A stretch of DNA of 64,000 nt from Paraburkholderia franconis (lineage in GTDB: Bacteria > Pseudomonadota > Gammaproteobacteria > Burkholderiales > Burkholderiaceae): positions 2,491 to 66,490 of the forward strand of contig NZ_WHNP01000002.1 of NCBI RefSeq assembly GCF_009362735.1, written 5' to 3'. Position numbers and translations under genes: made by a program. Within the stretch, counting starts at the first letter, position 1; every line of letters starts with the position of its first letter. Below, piece after piece: positions 19,841 to 28,805 of this stretch. The notes beneath the pieces were generated by a model. The model searched no databases, was not told the origin of the DNA, and saw nothing but the letters and a program-made list of their open reading frames with translations.

Positions 19841-22606
19841 CTATTTCACCGCAGCGGGCGCTGGTGCGTCAACGGTAGCGGGAGCGGCCGCGGCGGCGGA
19901 TTGAGCAACGCCTGCCGCGGCGGGCACGTTCCCCGAGCTTGCGGCTTCGCGCGGTTGCAACAGCAACGCGACGAGCCCTGTCCAGCCCGTCTGATGCGAT
20001 GCACCGACGCCGCGTCCGTTGTCTCCGTGAAAGTACTCGTGAAAGAGCACGAGATCCTGCGAGCGCGGGTCCGCCTGCAACAGCGGATACGCGGCCATCA
20101 CGGGACGCTCGCCGTTCTTGTCCTTGAGAAAGAGCGTGGTCGTGCGCCGCGCGAGCGCATCGCCGATTTCGGCCAGCGACAGCTTGTTGCCCGAGCCCGT
20201 CGGATACTCGACGCGAAAATCGTCGCCGTAATAGCGGTGGAATTCGTAGAGCGACTCGATCAGCAGATAGTTGACGGGCATCCACACGGGCCCACGCCAG
20301 TTCGAATTGCCGCCAAACACGCGCGAATCCGATTCAGCAGGCAGATACTTCACACAAAAGCTCTGGCCGTTGTGCCGGTAGACGAACGGATTGTCGCGGT
20401 GCACACGCGACAGTGCGCGCACGCCGTGATCGGACAGGAATTCGGCCTCGTCGAGCGCACGCCTGAGTAGCGCTTTCATCCGGTGTCCGCGCAATAGCGA
20501 AAGCAGCAGCGCATTGCCGCGTCCCGGCTCGTTCCAGCGCGATACCAGCCGCGCGAGATCGGGGCGGAAACGCAAGAACCATACGAGGCGATCGCGCAAG
20601 CCCGGCAGCGAGCCGTGCAGGCGTTCTTCGAGCACATGCACCGCGATCAGCGGAATCAGGCCGACGATCGAGCGCACGCGCATCGGCGTGCTGGAGCCGT
20701 CGGGCAAGCGCAGCTTGTCATAGAAGAACTCGTCCTCGCTGTCCCACAGGCCCGTTTCGGAATTGTCTTCGCAACTGACGGCCTGCGCGATATACAGAAA
20801 GTGCTCGAAGAACTTCACGCCGATATCGACGAACACATGGCTTGCAAACGCAAGTTCAAGTGCGATGCGCATCAGGTCCAGTGCATACGCGGCCATCCAT
20901 GCGGTGCCGTCCGCCTGATCGATACGGCCGCCCGTCGGCAGCGGCGACGAGCGGTCGAAGATGCCGACGTTGTCGAGGCCGAGAAAGCCGCCCTGGAAGA
21001 TATTGCGGCCATCGGCGTCCTTGCGGTTCACCCACCACGAGAAGTTGAGCAGCAGCTTGTGAAAGACCAACTCCAGAAAATCGCGGTCGCCCTTGCCCGT
21101 CAGCGCGCGATCGATTTCATAGACGCGCCACGCGGCCCACGCATGCACGGGTGGATTCGCATCGCTGAACGCCCATTCGTATGCGGGGATTTGCCCGTTC
21201 GGATGCATGTAGCGGTCCTTCACGAGCAACAGCAATTGGCGCTTCGCGAACGCGGGATCGATCAATGCGAACGCCGCCGCATGAAACGCGAGATCCCATG
21301 ACGCGTACCACGGATACTCCCACTTGTCCGGCATCGACACGATGTCGGCATTGCACAGATGCCGCCAGTCGCGGTTGCGGCCCTGCTTGCGCGAGTCGGG
21401 CGGCGCGGGCTGCGCGGGATCACCGTCCATCCAGCGCTGCACGTCGAACTGGTAGTACTGCTTCGACCACAGCATGCCCGCCAACGCCTGACGCTGCACG
21501 AGCCGCTCGTCCGCGCCGTCGATGTCGCGCTGCAACGCTGCGTAAAACGCATCGGCTTCCGCGATGCGCTGCGAGAACAGCTCGTCGACGTCGAGCGGCT
21601 CTTCGTCGACGGCGAACTCGGGCCGCCAGCGCAGATAGACGACAGCCGTGCCATGCGGCGGCAGATTCAACGGCACATGCGCGGCCGCCTTCGTGCCCGC
21701 GTCGCGGCGAATCGCGTCGGCGTCGCCATGCGCGAGGTATTCGTTGAAGCCGTCCTTGAACGGACCCGTCGACTCCATGTTGAAATGACGCCGGACGTTC
21801 GTATCGTTCTCGCAGAAAATCCATTCGAGCACGGTCGTATCGGGAGACCATGCCGTCACGACAATCGGCTCGTGGCCCGGATGCGTTCCGAGCAGACGCG
21901 TGACGCCGTGCACCGTTTCCTTGACGAGCTTCGGCCGCTCGTCGACGTCCTTCCACGACCACTTGTTGCGCGCCCAGAACTGCGGCAGAAGATCGAACGC
22001 CGCCGATTCGTCCGCGCGGTTCTCGACGGTGACGCGCATCACGATGTCTTCGGGCGTGTTCTTTGCGTATTCGACGGTCACATCGAAATAACGCAGATCG
22101 TCGAACACGCCTGTATCGAGCACTTCGTACTCGGGCATATCGCCGCCGCGCCGCGCGTTTTCCTCGATGAGATCCTGATACGGAAACGCGGCATGCGGGT
22201 ACTTGTACAGCATGCGCATATAGGAATGCGTCGGCGTCCCGTCCAGATAGAAGTACAGCTCCTTCACGTCCTCGCCGTGATTGCCTTCCTGATTCGTGAG
22301 GCCGAAAAGACGCTCTTTCAGAATGGGATCGGCGCGATTCCACATTGCAATCGACACGCACCAGTTCAACGTTTCGTCGCCGAATCCTGCAATGCCGTCT
22401 TCGCCCCATCGATACGCGCGACTGCGCGCGTGATCGTGCGGGAAGTAGTCCCATGCGGTGCCGTTCGGGCTGTAGTCCTCGCGAACCGTGCCCCATTGAC
22501 GCTCGCTGAGGTAGGGACCCCAGCGCTGCCACCGCGCGCACTCGGCGGAATGCAGACGTGTTCCTTCGACCGTGGAAAGCAGATTCGCAGCGCGCAGCGC
22601 AGGCAT
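19841..22606 (-). CDS. GH63-type (MGH1-like) glucosidase
   Basis: Large cytosolic glycoside hydrolase of 921 residues with no signal peptide. N-terminal beta-sandwich region with YSPNGTAWDYFPHDHARSRAYRWGEDG (46-71, split here by family blocks), then an (alpha/alpha)6 barrel with YPWYASWDLAFHAAAF (431-446; D438 candidate acid) and NSNWRGPVWMPVNYLLIESLY near the C-terminus. GH63 members cleave alpha-glucosidic bonds, such as in glucosylglycerate, mannosylglycerate or oligosaccharides. The C-terminal 40 residues are Ala/Pro-rich and probably disordered. AGGAAGGA precedes ATG 22606. It lies 34 bp after the debranching-enzyme gene; exact substrate unknown. Confidence 0.85.
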   Translation of the reverse strand: MPALRAANLLSTVEGTRLHSAECARWQRWGPYLSERQWGTVREDYSPNGTAWDYFPHDHARSRAYRWGEDGIAGFGDETLNWCVSIAMWNRADPILKERLFGLTNQEGNHGEDVKELYFYLDGTPTHSYMRMLYKYPHAAFPYQDLIEENARRGGDMPEYEVLDTGVFDDLRYFDVTVEYAKNTPEDIVMRVTVENRADESAAFDLLPQFWARNKWSWKDVDERPKLVKETVHGVTRLLGTHPGHEPIVVTAWSPDTTVLEWIFCENDTNVRRHFNMESTGPFKDGFNEYLAHGDADAIRRDAGTKAAAHVPLNLPPHGTAVVYLRWRPEFAVDEEPLDVDELFSQRIAEADAFYAALQRDIDGADERLVQRQALAGMLWSKQYYQFDVQRWMDGDPAQPAPPDSRKQGRNRDWRHLCNADIVSMPDKWEYPWYASWDLAFHAAAFALIDPAFAKRQLLLLVKDRYMHPNGQIPAYEWAFSDANPPVHAWAAWRVYEIDRALTGKGDRDFLELVFHKLLLNFSWWVNRKDADGRNIFQGGFLGLDNVGIFDRSSPLPTGGRIDQADGTAWMAAYALDLMRIALELAFASHVFVDIGVKFFEHFLYIAQAVSCEDNSETGLWDSEDEFFYDKLRLPDGSSTPMRVRSIVGLIPLIAVHVLEERLHGSLPGLRDRLVWFLRFRPDLARLVSRWNEPGRGNALLLSLLRGHRMKALLRRALDEAEFLSDHGVRALSRVHRDNPFVYRHNGQSFCVKYLPAESDSRVFGGNSNWRGPVWMPVNYLLIESLYEFHRYYGDDFRVEYPTGSGNKLSLAEIGDALARRTTTLFLKDKNGERPVMAAYPLLQADPRSQDLVLFHEYFHGDNGRGVGASHQTGWTGLVALLLQPREAASSGNVPAAAGVAQSAAAAAPATVDAPAPAAVK

Positions 22607-22640
22607 GACGGCGTCCTTCCTCTCGTGGTGACGGCAGGAG

Positions 22641-24644
22641 TCACATCGTAGCGCGGTTGGGGGGGTCGCGTGGCGCAGCAGGCATATCGGCGCTTACGCG
22701 TTCCCCAAGCAACGCCCCCACACGCAACCGTTCCCCAAGCGACCACGCCTGAAACGGCGTGCCGCCCGGCGCATGAGGCGCGTCGCCGTCCGCGACTTCC
22801 GAAATGTGATCGAGGCCCGCGCGGTCCAGATGCGCATCGAGCGGCGCGAGAAAGCGCGTGCGCGCCGCGTCGCGTGCGGCGGCATCGGGACGTTGCACGC
22901 GCAGCCATGCTTCGACGAACGGACCGAGCAGCCAGGGCCACACGGTCCCTTGGTGATAGGCGCCGTCGCGCTCGAGCGGCGTCCCCGCATAGCGCCCGCG
23001 ATATGCGGGATCTTCCGGCGAGAGCGTGCGCAATCCCAGCGGCGTCAGCAGATGCGCTTCCACCTGCGCGACGACGGCACGCGCCGTCTCGCCTTCGACG
23101 AGCGCGAACGGCAGCCCGCCGGCAGCGAAGATCTGATTGGGCCGCACGGAGCGATCGACGGCACCGCGCACGTGATCGACATCGACGTTGTCGAATAGCG
23201 CGCCCGTTTGCGGATCGATGAAGCGCCCGGCAAACGACTGCGCCGCACGGATGGCAGGCTCGCGCCAGCGAGCATTCCATTGCGCGGCAATGTGCAACGC
23301 GTTGAACCACAATGCCTGCACTTCGACGGGCTTGCCGATGCGCGGCGTCACGATCCAGCCGCCGACCTTCGCGTCCATCCATGTGAGCTGCACGCCGGGC
23401 ACGCCGGCGCGCAACAGGCCGTCGTCGTCGGCGCGTATGCCGTAGCGGGTGCCTTGCGTGTAGCCGGACAGAATCGTATCGACGGCTTCATGCAAGCGGT
23501 CTCGTGTTTCGTTCGACGCGTGTCCCGTCGCCAGATAATCGTGCACGGCGATCGCGAACCAGAGCGATGCGTCGACCGAGTTGTACTCGGGCTCGCCGCC
23601 ATAGTCGGGAAAGCGGTTCGGACACATGCCCTCGGAAATCGTGCCCGCCCATGCAAGCAGGATCGATTCGGCCTGAGCATGGCGTCCTGTGGCGATGAGC
23701 AGGCCGCGCATCGCGATGAACGTATCGCGGCCCCAATCGGTGAACCACGGAAAGCCCGCGACGATCGTATGGCCCGTCGAACGCGAGACGACATAGGCAT
23801 CGGCGGAACGTTGCAGGCGCGATGACAAACAACCGCGTCGCGCTACCTCCGTCTTCGCAAGCGCATCGGCGTGAGCGCTTGCCGCTTGCATGTCGGACGC
23901 CGCATGACCCATGTCCGCGCCCAGCACCATGACGGCTGCATCGCTCAGAAGATCGAAGCTGAAAACGCCGGGCGTCGCGAGATCTTCCGTGTAGTCGAGG
24001 CCGCGCTCGCGTTCACGCACATAGCAAAAGTTGCGATACCAGTCGGGCGCATGTCCGTACGTGCCGTTCGTCAGCGCGCGAATCGCGGGCAGATCGCGAT
24101 AGGGCTGCCACTGCACGCGCTCGCCATCGACGCGAGGGGTGAAATCGAATGCGCCGTTCTCGTGATGCAGCGCGTGATAGTCACGGCCCGACAGCAGCGG
24201 GCGCACGTGCAGCGTGATCGTGCGATCGCGCGGCGCATCGTGTTCGAACTCCGCTCGGCAGCGCAGCACCGTTTCGCACGTCGCTTTCGCAACGAACGCT
24301 TCGACGATCACGCTTGTTTGTGCATCGATCCGGAAACGCCACGTCGGCCACGGCGTCGTATCGAATGAGATCAGGCTCGCAGCGATATCGGGATAAAGAA
24401 TGTCGGGCGCGTAGCGCTGCATCGTGAGCGGATAGCGCGCTCCGTTCGCTTCGATCCACGCTTCGATGCCGTTGACGAGCACCACGCGCCCCGCAGGCGC
24501 GCGCGTCGCCGTCAGCAGCAGCGCGTGATAACGGCGCGTGCGCAACGTGCCCACCGTGCCCGACGCAAAGCCGCCGAAGCCATCGGCCTCGAGCCATTCG
24601 TCTTCCAGACGTTCGATATCGAAGGGGCGTTCGACGCGTGTCAT
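22641..24644 (-). CDS. Amylo-alpha-1,6-glucosidase (glycogen debranching enzyme, GH133-like)
   Basis: Cytosolic debranching glucosidase, 667 residues. N-terminal GDE domain: DEWLEADGFGGFASGTVGTLRTRRYHALL at about 15-43 (two adjoining blocks), NGTYGHAPDWYRNF at 193-206. C-terminal (alpha/alpha)6 catalytic domain: GFPWFTDWGRDTFIAMRGLL at 298-317 and later GAYHQGTVWPWLLGPFVEA. Such enzymes release glucose from alpha-1,6 branch points of glycogen or maltodextrins. First gene of a minus-strand set with the GH63 glucosidase, zwf and the glucokinase-like gene. Confidence 0.92.
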   Translation of the reverse strand: MTRVERPFDIERLEDEWLEADGFGGFASGTVGTLRTRRYHALLLTATRAPAGRVVLVNGIEAWIEANGARYPLTMQRYAPDILYPDIAASLISFDTTPWPTWRFRIDAQTSVIVEAFVAKATCETVLRCRAEFEHDAPRDRTITLHVRPLLSGRDYHALHHENGAFDFTPRVDGERVQWQPYRDLPAIRALTNGTYGHAPDWYRNFCYVRERERGLDYTEDLATPGVFSFDLLSDAAVMVLGADMGHAASDMQAASAHADALAKTEVARRGCLSSRLQRSADAYVVSRSTGHTIVAGFPWFTDWGRDTFIAMRGLLIATGRHAQAESILLAWAGTISEGMCPNRFPDYGGEPEYNSVDASLWFAIAVHDYLATGHASNETRDRLHEAVDTILSGYTQGTRYGIRADDDGLLRAGVPGVQLTWMDAKVGGWIVTPRIGKPVEVQALWFNALHIAAQWNARWREPAIRAAQSFAGRFIDPQTGALFDNVDVDHVRGAVDRSVRPNQIFAAGGLPFALVEGETARAVVAQVEAHLLTPLGLRTLSPEDPAYRGRYAGTPLERDGAYHQGTVWPWLLGPFVEAWLRVQRPDAAARDAARTRFLAPLDAHLDRAGLDHISEVADGDAPHAPGGTPFQAWSLGERLRVGALLGERVSADMPAAPRDPPNRATM

Positions 24645-24758
24645 CGCAGATCCGCTTTCCGCTGGCGTGGCCGATCAAGACTGACGACAGATTAGCGGCT
24701 CGCGCGGGAAAAGTCTCGCGCAGTGCCGAGTCACGTGTAGGGGCCGACAGCGTGAAGA

Positions 24759-26114
24759 TCACGCAGCCGGTTGCGCCGCCACGCTTCGCTGAATCGGCAG
24801 CACGGCCCACACTTCGAGCCCGCCGCCTTCTCGCGGATGAAACTCCAGCGTGCCGCCATGCAAGCGCGCGATGCGCTCGACGATCGCAAGCCCCAGCCCT
24901 GTGCCCCCCGTCTTGCCGTGCGCGTTCTTGCCGCGCTGGAACGGCGCCTTCAGCCGTTCGAGTTCTTCCGCGCTCAGTCCCTTGCCACGGTCCCCGACAG
25001 CCACACGGATCGCATCCGCATCGGCCCATGTCCTGACGGCAAAGCCCGTCTGTCCATATACGACCGCGTTCTGCATCAGGTTCATCACGAGCCGCATCAT
25101 CGTGATCGGCCTGAACGCGTGTTCGGGAAGCTCGCCGAGCGACAGCTCGAACTCGTGCCCGAGTCCCGCGAAGTCCGCGGCAAGCTGGCTGATCAGCGCG
25201 TTCAGATCGCCGGGCTGCGGCGTCTCGCGCTCGCCGCTTCCCGCGTAGTCCATGAACTGTTGAAGGATCGTGTCGATCTGGTCCAGATACGACTCCGCCG
25301 CGCCGGCGAATGCTTCGTCGCCGCCCGTATCGTTCGCCATCGCCATCGCGAGACGCAGCTTCGTGAGCGGCGTGCGGATGTCGTGCGAAACGCCCGCGAG
25401 CATCAGCGCGCGTGTCGCCTCGGCCTGCTGCAACGCCTGCATCATCTGATTGAACGCGCCGCTCACCTGCGCGATTTCGGTCGGACCGTCGACAGGCAAA
25501 GGCGGCGGCGTTTCGCCCGCGCTCACGCGGCGCGCCGCATGCGCGAGTTCCTGCAACGGACGGTTCAAATAGCTTTGCAGCGCGAAGCCCGTCAACGCCG
25601 CCAGCATGCCGAGCCCCAGCGACAGCAACACGGCCGTCAGCATGCCGCCGCCCTGCGCTTCTTCCGGCACCTGCAAGCCGATCCAGTACGGCTTGCCCGC
25701 GACGTGCATGCGTATCCACATGCGCGGACCAGCTTGTTGCCAACGCACTTCCGTGCCCGACGGAAGATAGTGGCTCAGACTTTCCAGAAACACCCGCAAC
25801 TGATGAAGCCGATAGAACGCGAGCAGTCTGACGCGCGGCTCTGTCACCGCATCGGCGGGCGGTTCGTCGCGCGCGTCGAGCCGTGCGACGAGCGTGTCGC
25901 GCGCACTCTCGGGCGACGCGGTGAGCGCGTTGTCCAATGTCTTGATGTACGTGCCGAACACGGCAGCGGCGCGCTCGGTGCGCGGGCTTTGCACATAGTG
26001 GATCAGCACGCTCAGCGCGCAGACCTGGCTGATCGCCATCAGCACGATCAGCAGCATGATGTTGCGCGCGAGAACGCTGCGCGGCAGCAGGCGCGACAGG
26101 GTGCGCGCGTTCAT
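24759..26114 (-). CDS. Sensor histidine kinase, EnvZ-like
   Basis: Inner-membrane sensor of 451 residues. TM1 at about 18-38, periplasmic sensor loop 39-158, TM2 about 159-180, HAMP about 181-233, H-box with phosphoacceptor H244 in GVSHDIRTPLTKLRL, then N-box NLMQNAVVYG, G1 DRGKGLS and G2 GTGLGLAI. The DIRTPLT H-box and layout match the EnvZ group. ATG 26114 overlaps the response-regulator stop as ATGA (26111-26114). Signal unknown; osmolarity or envelope stress would be typical. Confidence 0.94.
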   Translation of the reverse strand: MNARTLSRLLPRSVLARNIMLLIVLMAISQVCALSVLIHYVQSPRTERAAAVFGTYIKTLDNALTASPESARDTLVARLDARDEPPADAVTEPRVRLLAFYRLHQLRVFLESLSHYLPSGTEVRWQQAGPRMWIRMHVAGKPYWIGLQVPEEAQGGGMLTAVLLSLGLGMLAALTGFALQSYLNRPLQELAHAARRVSAGETPPPLPVDGPTEIAQVSGAFNQMMQALQQAEATRALMLAGVSHDIRTPLTKLRLAMAMANDTGGDEAFAGAAESYLDQIDTILQQFMDYAGSGERETPQPGDLNALISQLAADFAGLGHEFELSLGELPEHAFRPITMMRLVMNLMQNAVVYGQTGFAVRTWADADAIRVAVGDRGKGLSAEELERLKAPFQRGKNAHGKTGGTGLGLAIVERIARLHGGTLEFHPREGGGLEVWAVLPIQRSVAAQPAA

Positions 26115-26824
26115 GCGTCGACGTCGGCGACGAGCATATAGCCGACGCCCCATACGGTCTTGATGAAACGCGGCTTCGACGGATCGCTTTCGATCGCCTG
26201 CCGAAGACGCAGAATCTGCACGTCGATGCTGCGATCGAGCGCATCGTGGTCGCGCCCTCTGGCGCGCGCAATCAGATTGTCGCGGCTCACTGCGCGATTC
26301 GGCGACGCGGCGAGCGCCGTCAGCAGCAGCATCTGCGCGGAATGCAGTTCGACAGGCGCATCGACCCGATAGAGACATTGCTTGCCCACATCGAGCCGGA
26401 AGTCGCCGAAGCGCAGCGTTTGCGTAGTGACAGTCGGGTCGCCCGCTGCGATCTTCTGGCGGCGCAACAGCGAATTGATGCGCGCCACCAGTTCGCGCGG
26501 CAGGAAGGGTTTCGCGAGGTAATCGTCGGCGCCCGTTTCGAGCCCGATCACGCGGTCGAGCGGATCGCCCTTGGCCGTGAGCATCAGGATCGGCATCGTA
26601 TGGCCTTCCGAGCGCAGGCGCGCGCAGATCTGCAAGCCGTCTTCTTCGCCAATCATCAGATCGAGCACCAGCAGGTCATACGGTTCGCGCTGCAGGTAGC
26701 GTTCGAGCCGCTTGCTGTTTTCGACGGCGCGGACTTCGAAGCCATGTCCGCTCAGGAAGCGCTGCAGCATGTTGCGCAGTTCCGCTTCGTCGTCAAGCAC
26801 GATGATGCGGGCGGGTCGGTCCAT
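26111..26824 (-). CDS. Response regulator, OmpR-like
   Basis: DNA-binding response regulator of 237 residues. Receiver domain: acidic pocket D11/D12, phosphorylation site D55 (LVLDLMIGEEDGL), T83 and K105 (LAKPF). Winged-helix domain about 140-234, ending FIKTVWGVGYMLVAD. Receiver close to E. coli OmpR (LTAKGDPLDRVIGLETGADDY). First gene of a coupled pair with the kinase. Targets unknown; the neighbouring small EF-hand gene, 59 bp upstream on the same strand, could be co-transcribed. Confidence 0.95.
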   Translation of the reverse strand: MDRPARIIVLDDEAELRNMLQRFLSGHGFEVRAVENSKRLERYLQREPYDLLVLDLMIGEEDGLQICARLRSEGHTMPILMLTAKGDPLDRVIGLETGADDYLAKPFLPRELVARINSLLRRQKIAAGDPTVTTQTLRFGDFRLDVGKQCLYRVDAPVELHSAQMLLLTALAASPNRAVSRDNLIARARGRDHDALDRSIDVQILRLRQAIESDPSKPRFIKTVWGVGYMLVADVDA

Positions 26825-26883
26825 GCGGAGACTCCTTTCGCTACCGTTGCAACAGTTTAGCTTCAGGCCGACCCGTTTTTCCG

Positions 26884-27177
26884 TCAGTGCGATCCCGCGC
26901 GCCGCGCCATGAATTGCTCGATCTGTCCGAGCGTCACATAGCCCTGTTTCTGCGTGTCAATCTCGTCGAAATACTGCGCGACGCGCGGCATACCCGTCTG
27001 CGCCTGCGCAAGCGTCAGTTTGCCGTCATGTGTCGTGTTGGCGGCGGCAAAGCGCTGCTGCAACTCCTGCATCATGCGCTCCATGCGTGGCGATGCGGCC
27101 ATCGGCTGCGGCGCCGTTTGCGCCATCACGCCCGTCGATGCAATGCACAAAGCAAGCATGGCGATCCACTTCTTCAT
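26884..27177 (-). CDS. Small exported EF-hand-like protein
   Basis: 97 residues with a signal peptide (MKKWIAMLALCIASTGVMAQ). Two EF-hand-like loops: NTTHDGKLTLAQ and DTQKQGYVTLGQ. Both have Gly at position 6 and a hydrophobic at 8, but Gln instead of Glu at position 12 and few acidic ligands, so calcium affinity may be low. GGAG six bases upstream fixes ATG 27177. It precedes the OmpR/EnvZ-like pair on the same strand with a short gap, so a role as a periplasmic accessory is possible but unproven. Confidence 0.8.
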   Translation of the reverse strand: MKKWIAMLALCIASTGVMAQTAPQPMAASPRMERMMQELQQRFAAANTTHDGKLTLAQAQTGMPRVAQYFDEIDTQKQGYVTLGQIEQFMARRAGSH

Positions 27178-27519
27178 TTCCATCTCCAATCGGTTCATTC
27201 AACTTCTTCGCTCACGTGGTGTTGCGATTCTTCGTTGGCGAAGCGAATTCTTGCTGTCGGGGAGGCCGAGGGCAATTTCAAAGTTATGTCGCCGCATTTC
27301 ATGCGAGCCGTGCGTTCACGTGCGTTTCCGAAACGTCTTTGCATCGCGATAACGCAGCAAACGCTTCAAGCATGAGCGTGCTTTTTTTGCGACATCGGAT
27401 GAAACAAGTTATCGCTGCCCATTCGAGGATGCGTTGCGTATCGTCTGAACGTCGGCGGTCATGTGAGGACTTCGCATTGCATCCGTCGGCTGTCCGCTCG
27501 TCCGCCCGAGGAGTTTGAT
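27178..27519. other. Divergent intergenic region
   Basis: 342 bases between the EF-hand gene (minus) and the Val/Pro-rich gene (plus); should hold both promoters. A short stem AAGCA (27368-27372)/TGCTT (27379-27383) with seven T (27382-27388) looks like a weak plus-strand terminator and could end a short leader or small RNA; nothing else recognised. Confidence 0.4.
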
Positions 27520-27906
27520 GTGAACATTCGCTCTGCCTATACGTCCGCGATCGCCGCGATGGGTATCGCCTGCTCGACCAGCGCCTTCGCCGGCACTGTG
27601 TTCGTCCATGCGGCCTATGTGCCCGCCGTCGTCTATGCGCCGCCGCGCACGCTCTATTACGTGCCGCCGCAACCGCCCTATGTCGTGCCCGTCGTCGCGC
27701 GCGTGCCCGTGGCGCCTGTCGTGCCCGTGGTGCCCGTGGTGCCTTACGTCGCCGTCGCGTCATCGCCCGCGCCCGCGAAGCCCTTGCCTTATGCGACAGT
27801 GGCCGTGCCCGTCGTCGCCGCGCCTGCTTACGCCGTGCCGCCGGCGAGAAGCATCGTGTATGCGCAGCCGCTCGCCGTCGTGCCTGGCGTCGTCGTCACG
27901 CGCTGA
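27520..27906 (+). CDS. Val/Pro-rich exported protein
   Basis: 128 residues from GTG 27520, chosen because GAGGAG (27508-27513) lies six bases upstream. Signal peptide NIRSAYTSAIAAMGIACSTSAFA, then a low-complexity mature chain with repeats of VPVV and VVP (VAPVVPVVPVVPYVAV) and many Tyr-Val pairs. Probably a disordered or polyproline-type envelope protein. No family assigned. Divergent from the EF-hand gene and followed by the ferritin-like gene. Confidence 0.75.
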   Translation: MNIRSAYTSAIAAMGIACSTSAFAGTVFVHAAYVPAVVYAPPRTLYYVPPQPPYVVPVVARVPVAPVVPVVPVVPYVAVASSPAPAKPLPYATVAVPVVAAPAYAVPPARSIVYAQPLAVVPGVVVTR

Positions 27907-28004
27907 TTGCATCGCCGGGCCGATTCACTTGATCTTTGGAAAGCCGAGGCCAACAATGAAAGCCTTTGTCTAACCGGCATTCGACGAGCTTTGCGGAGGG
28001 CGCT

Positions 28005-28478
28005 ATGTCAGAGATCGAAAAGGACAAGGTCATTGCCGTGCTCAACCAGATTCTCGAATCCGAGCTGGCTGGCGTGGTCCGTTACACGCACTACTCTTTT
28101 CTGGTGTTCGGCTTTGGCCGCATCCCGATCGTGTCGTGGCTGCGTCAGCAGGCTGACGAATCGCTCGCGCATGCGCATCTCGCGGGCGAATGGATCACGA
28201 CGCTCGGCGAGTATCCGTCGCTTGGCATCGGGCCATTGCTCGATTCGCATACGACCGATATCGCGTCCATTCTGCGCGAGTCGCTTGCAGCCGAAGACGT
28301 CGCGCTCGGCCTGTATCGCGATCTGCTCGCGCTCGTGCGAGACCGCTCCGTTGCGCTCGAAGAATACGCGCGGCAAATGATTTCGGTCGAAGAGATGCAC
28401 GCGGGCGAGGTCGACAAGATGCTGCGCAGGCCGGGCACGGTCGCGACATCGGGCGAGCGCGGCTCGGATACGCATTAG
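28005..28478 (+). CDS. Ferritin-like / bacterioferritin-family protein
   Basis: 157 residues, the length of bacterioferritin, forming a four-helix bundle. Putative di-iron ligands: E18/E20 in ILESELAGVVRY, E52 and H56 in ADESLAHAH, E97 in AAEDVAL and EEMH at 129-132. The first site has ExxxH spacing instead of the usual ExxH, so metal geometry may differ. No Met in the usual haem position was identified. GGAGGG precedes ATG 28005. A very strong hairpin follows the gene. Likely iron storage or detoxification. Confidence 0.85.
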   Translation: MSEIEKDKVIAVLNQILESELAGVVRYTHYSFLVFGFGRIPIVSWLRQQADESLAHAHLAGEWITTLGEYPSLGIGPLLDSHTTDIASILRESLAAEDVALGLYRDLLALVRDRSVALEEYARQMISVEEMHAGEVDKMLRRPGTVATSGERGSDTH

Positions 28479-28805
28479 CTTCGACGCTTGCATTCGCGCA
28501 CGCGTTGTTGAGCTTTCAATTCGCCGCCACGCCGATTTTCGATCGCTCACCGAATAGTTCTTCCACCTGCACATCAAGGGCACGGCATGCATCATGTTTC
28601 GATGCATGCCGTGCCCTTTCTTTTATTGCATGCGCGCTCGATGCATTTAACGTTTGCCAGCATTAACGCGCGTCTAATCCCCTAAATCTTCTGCATGCAT
28701 CGCGGAGTTTGCAACGACCCATGCTAGGCTATGCGCGGCATCATGCTGTTGAATTCTGCAGCCGCTATTTCGTTCGTAGTCCGCGCAGTAAAACAAGGTG
28801 GATCG
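28479..28805. other. Intergenic region before the efflux operon
   Basis: 327 bases holding the terminator at 28576-28626 and presumably the RND operon promoter. No gene or clear operator recognised. Confidence 0.4.
28576..28626 (+). terminator. Strong rho-independent terminator
   Basis: Perfect 18-bp stem (28576-28593 with 28601-28618), 7-nt loop ATGTTTC, followed by T-rich TCTTTTATT. Ends the ferritin-like transcript. Confidence 0.85.

Noticed and set aside
24181..26271. A 696-codon minus frame across the kinase and debranching-enzyme genes
   Set aside because: Overlaps two well-supported genes in another frame and shows no domain.
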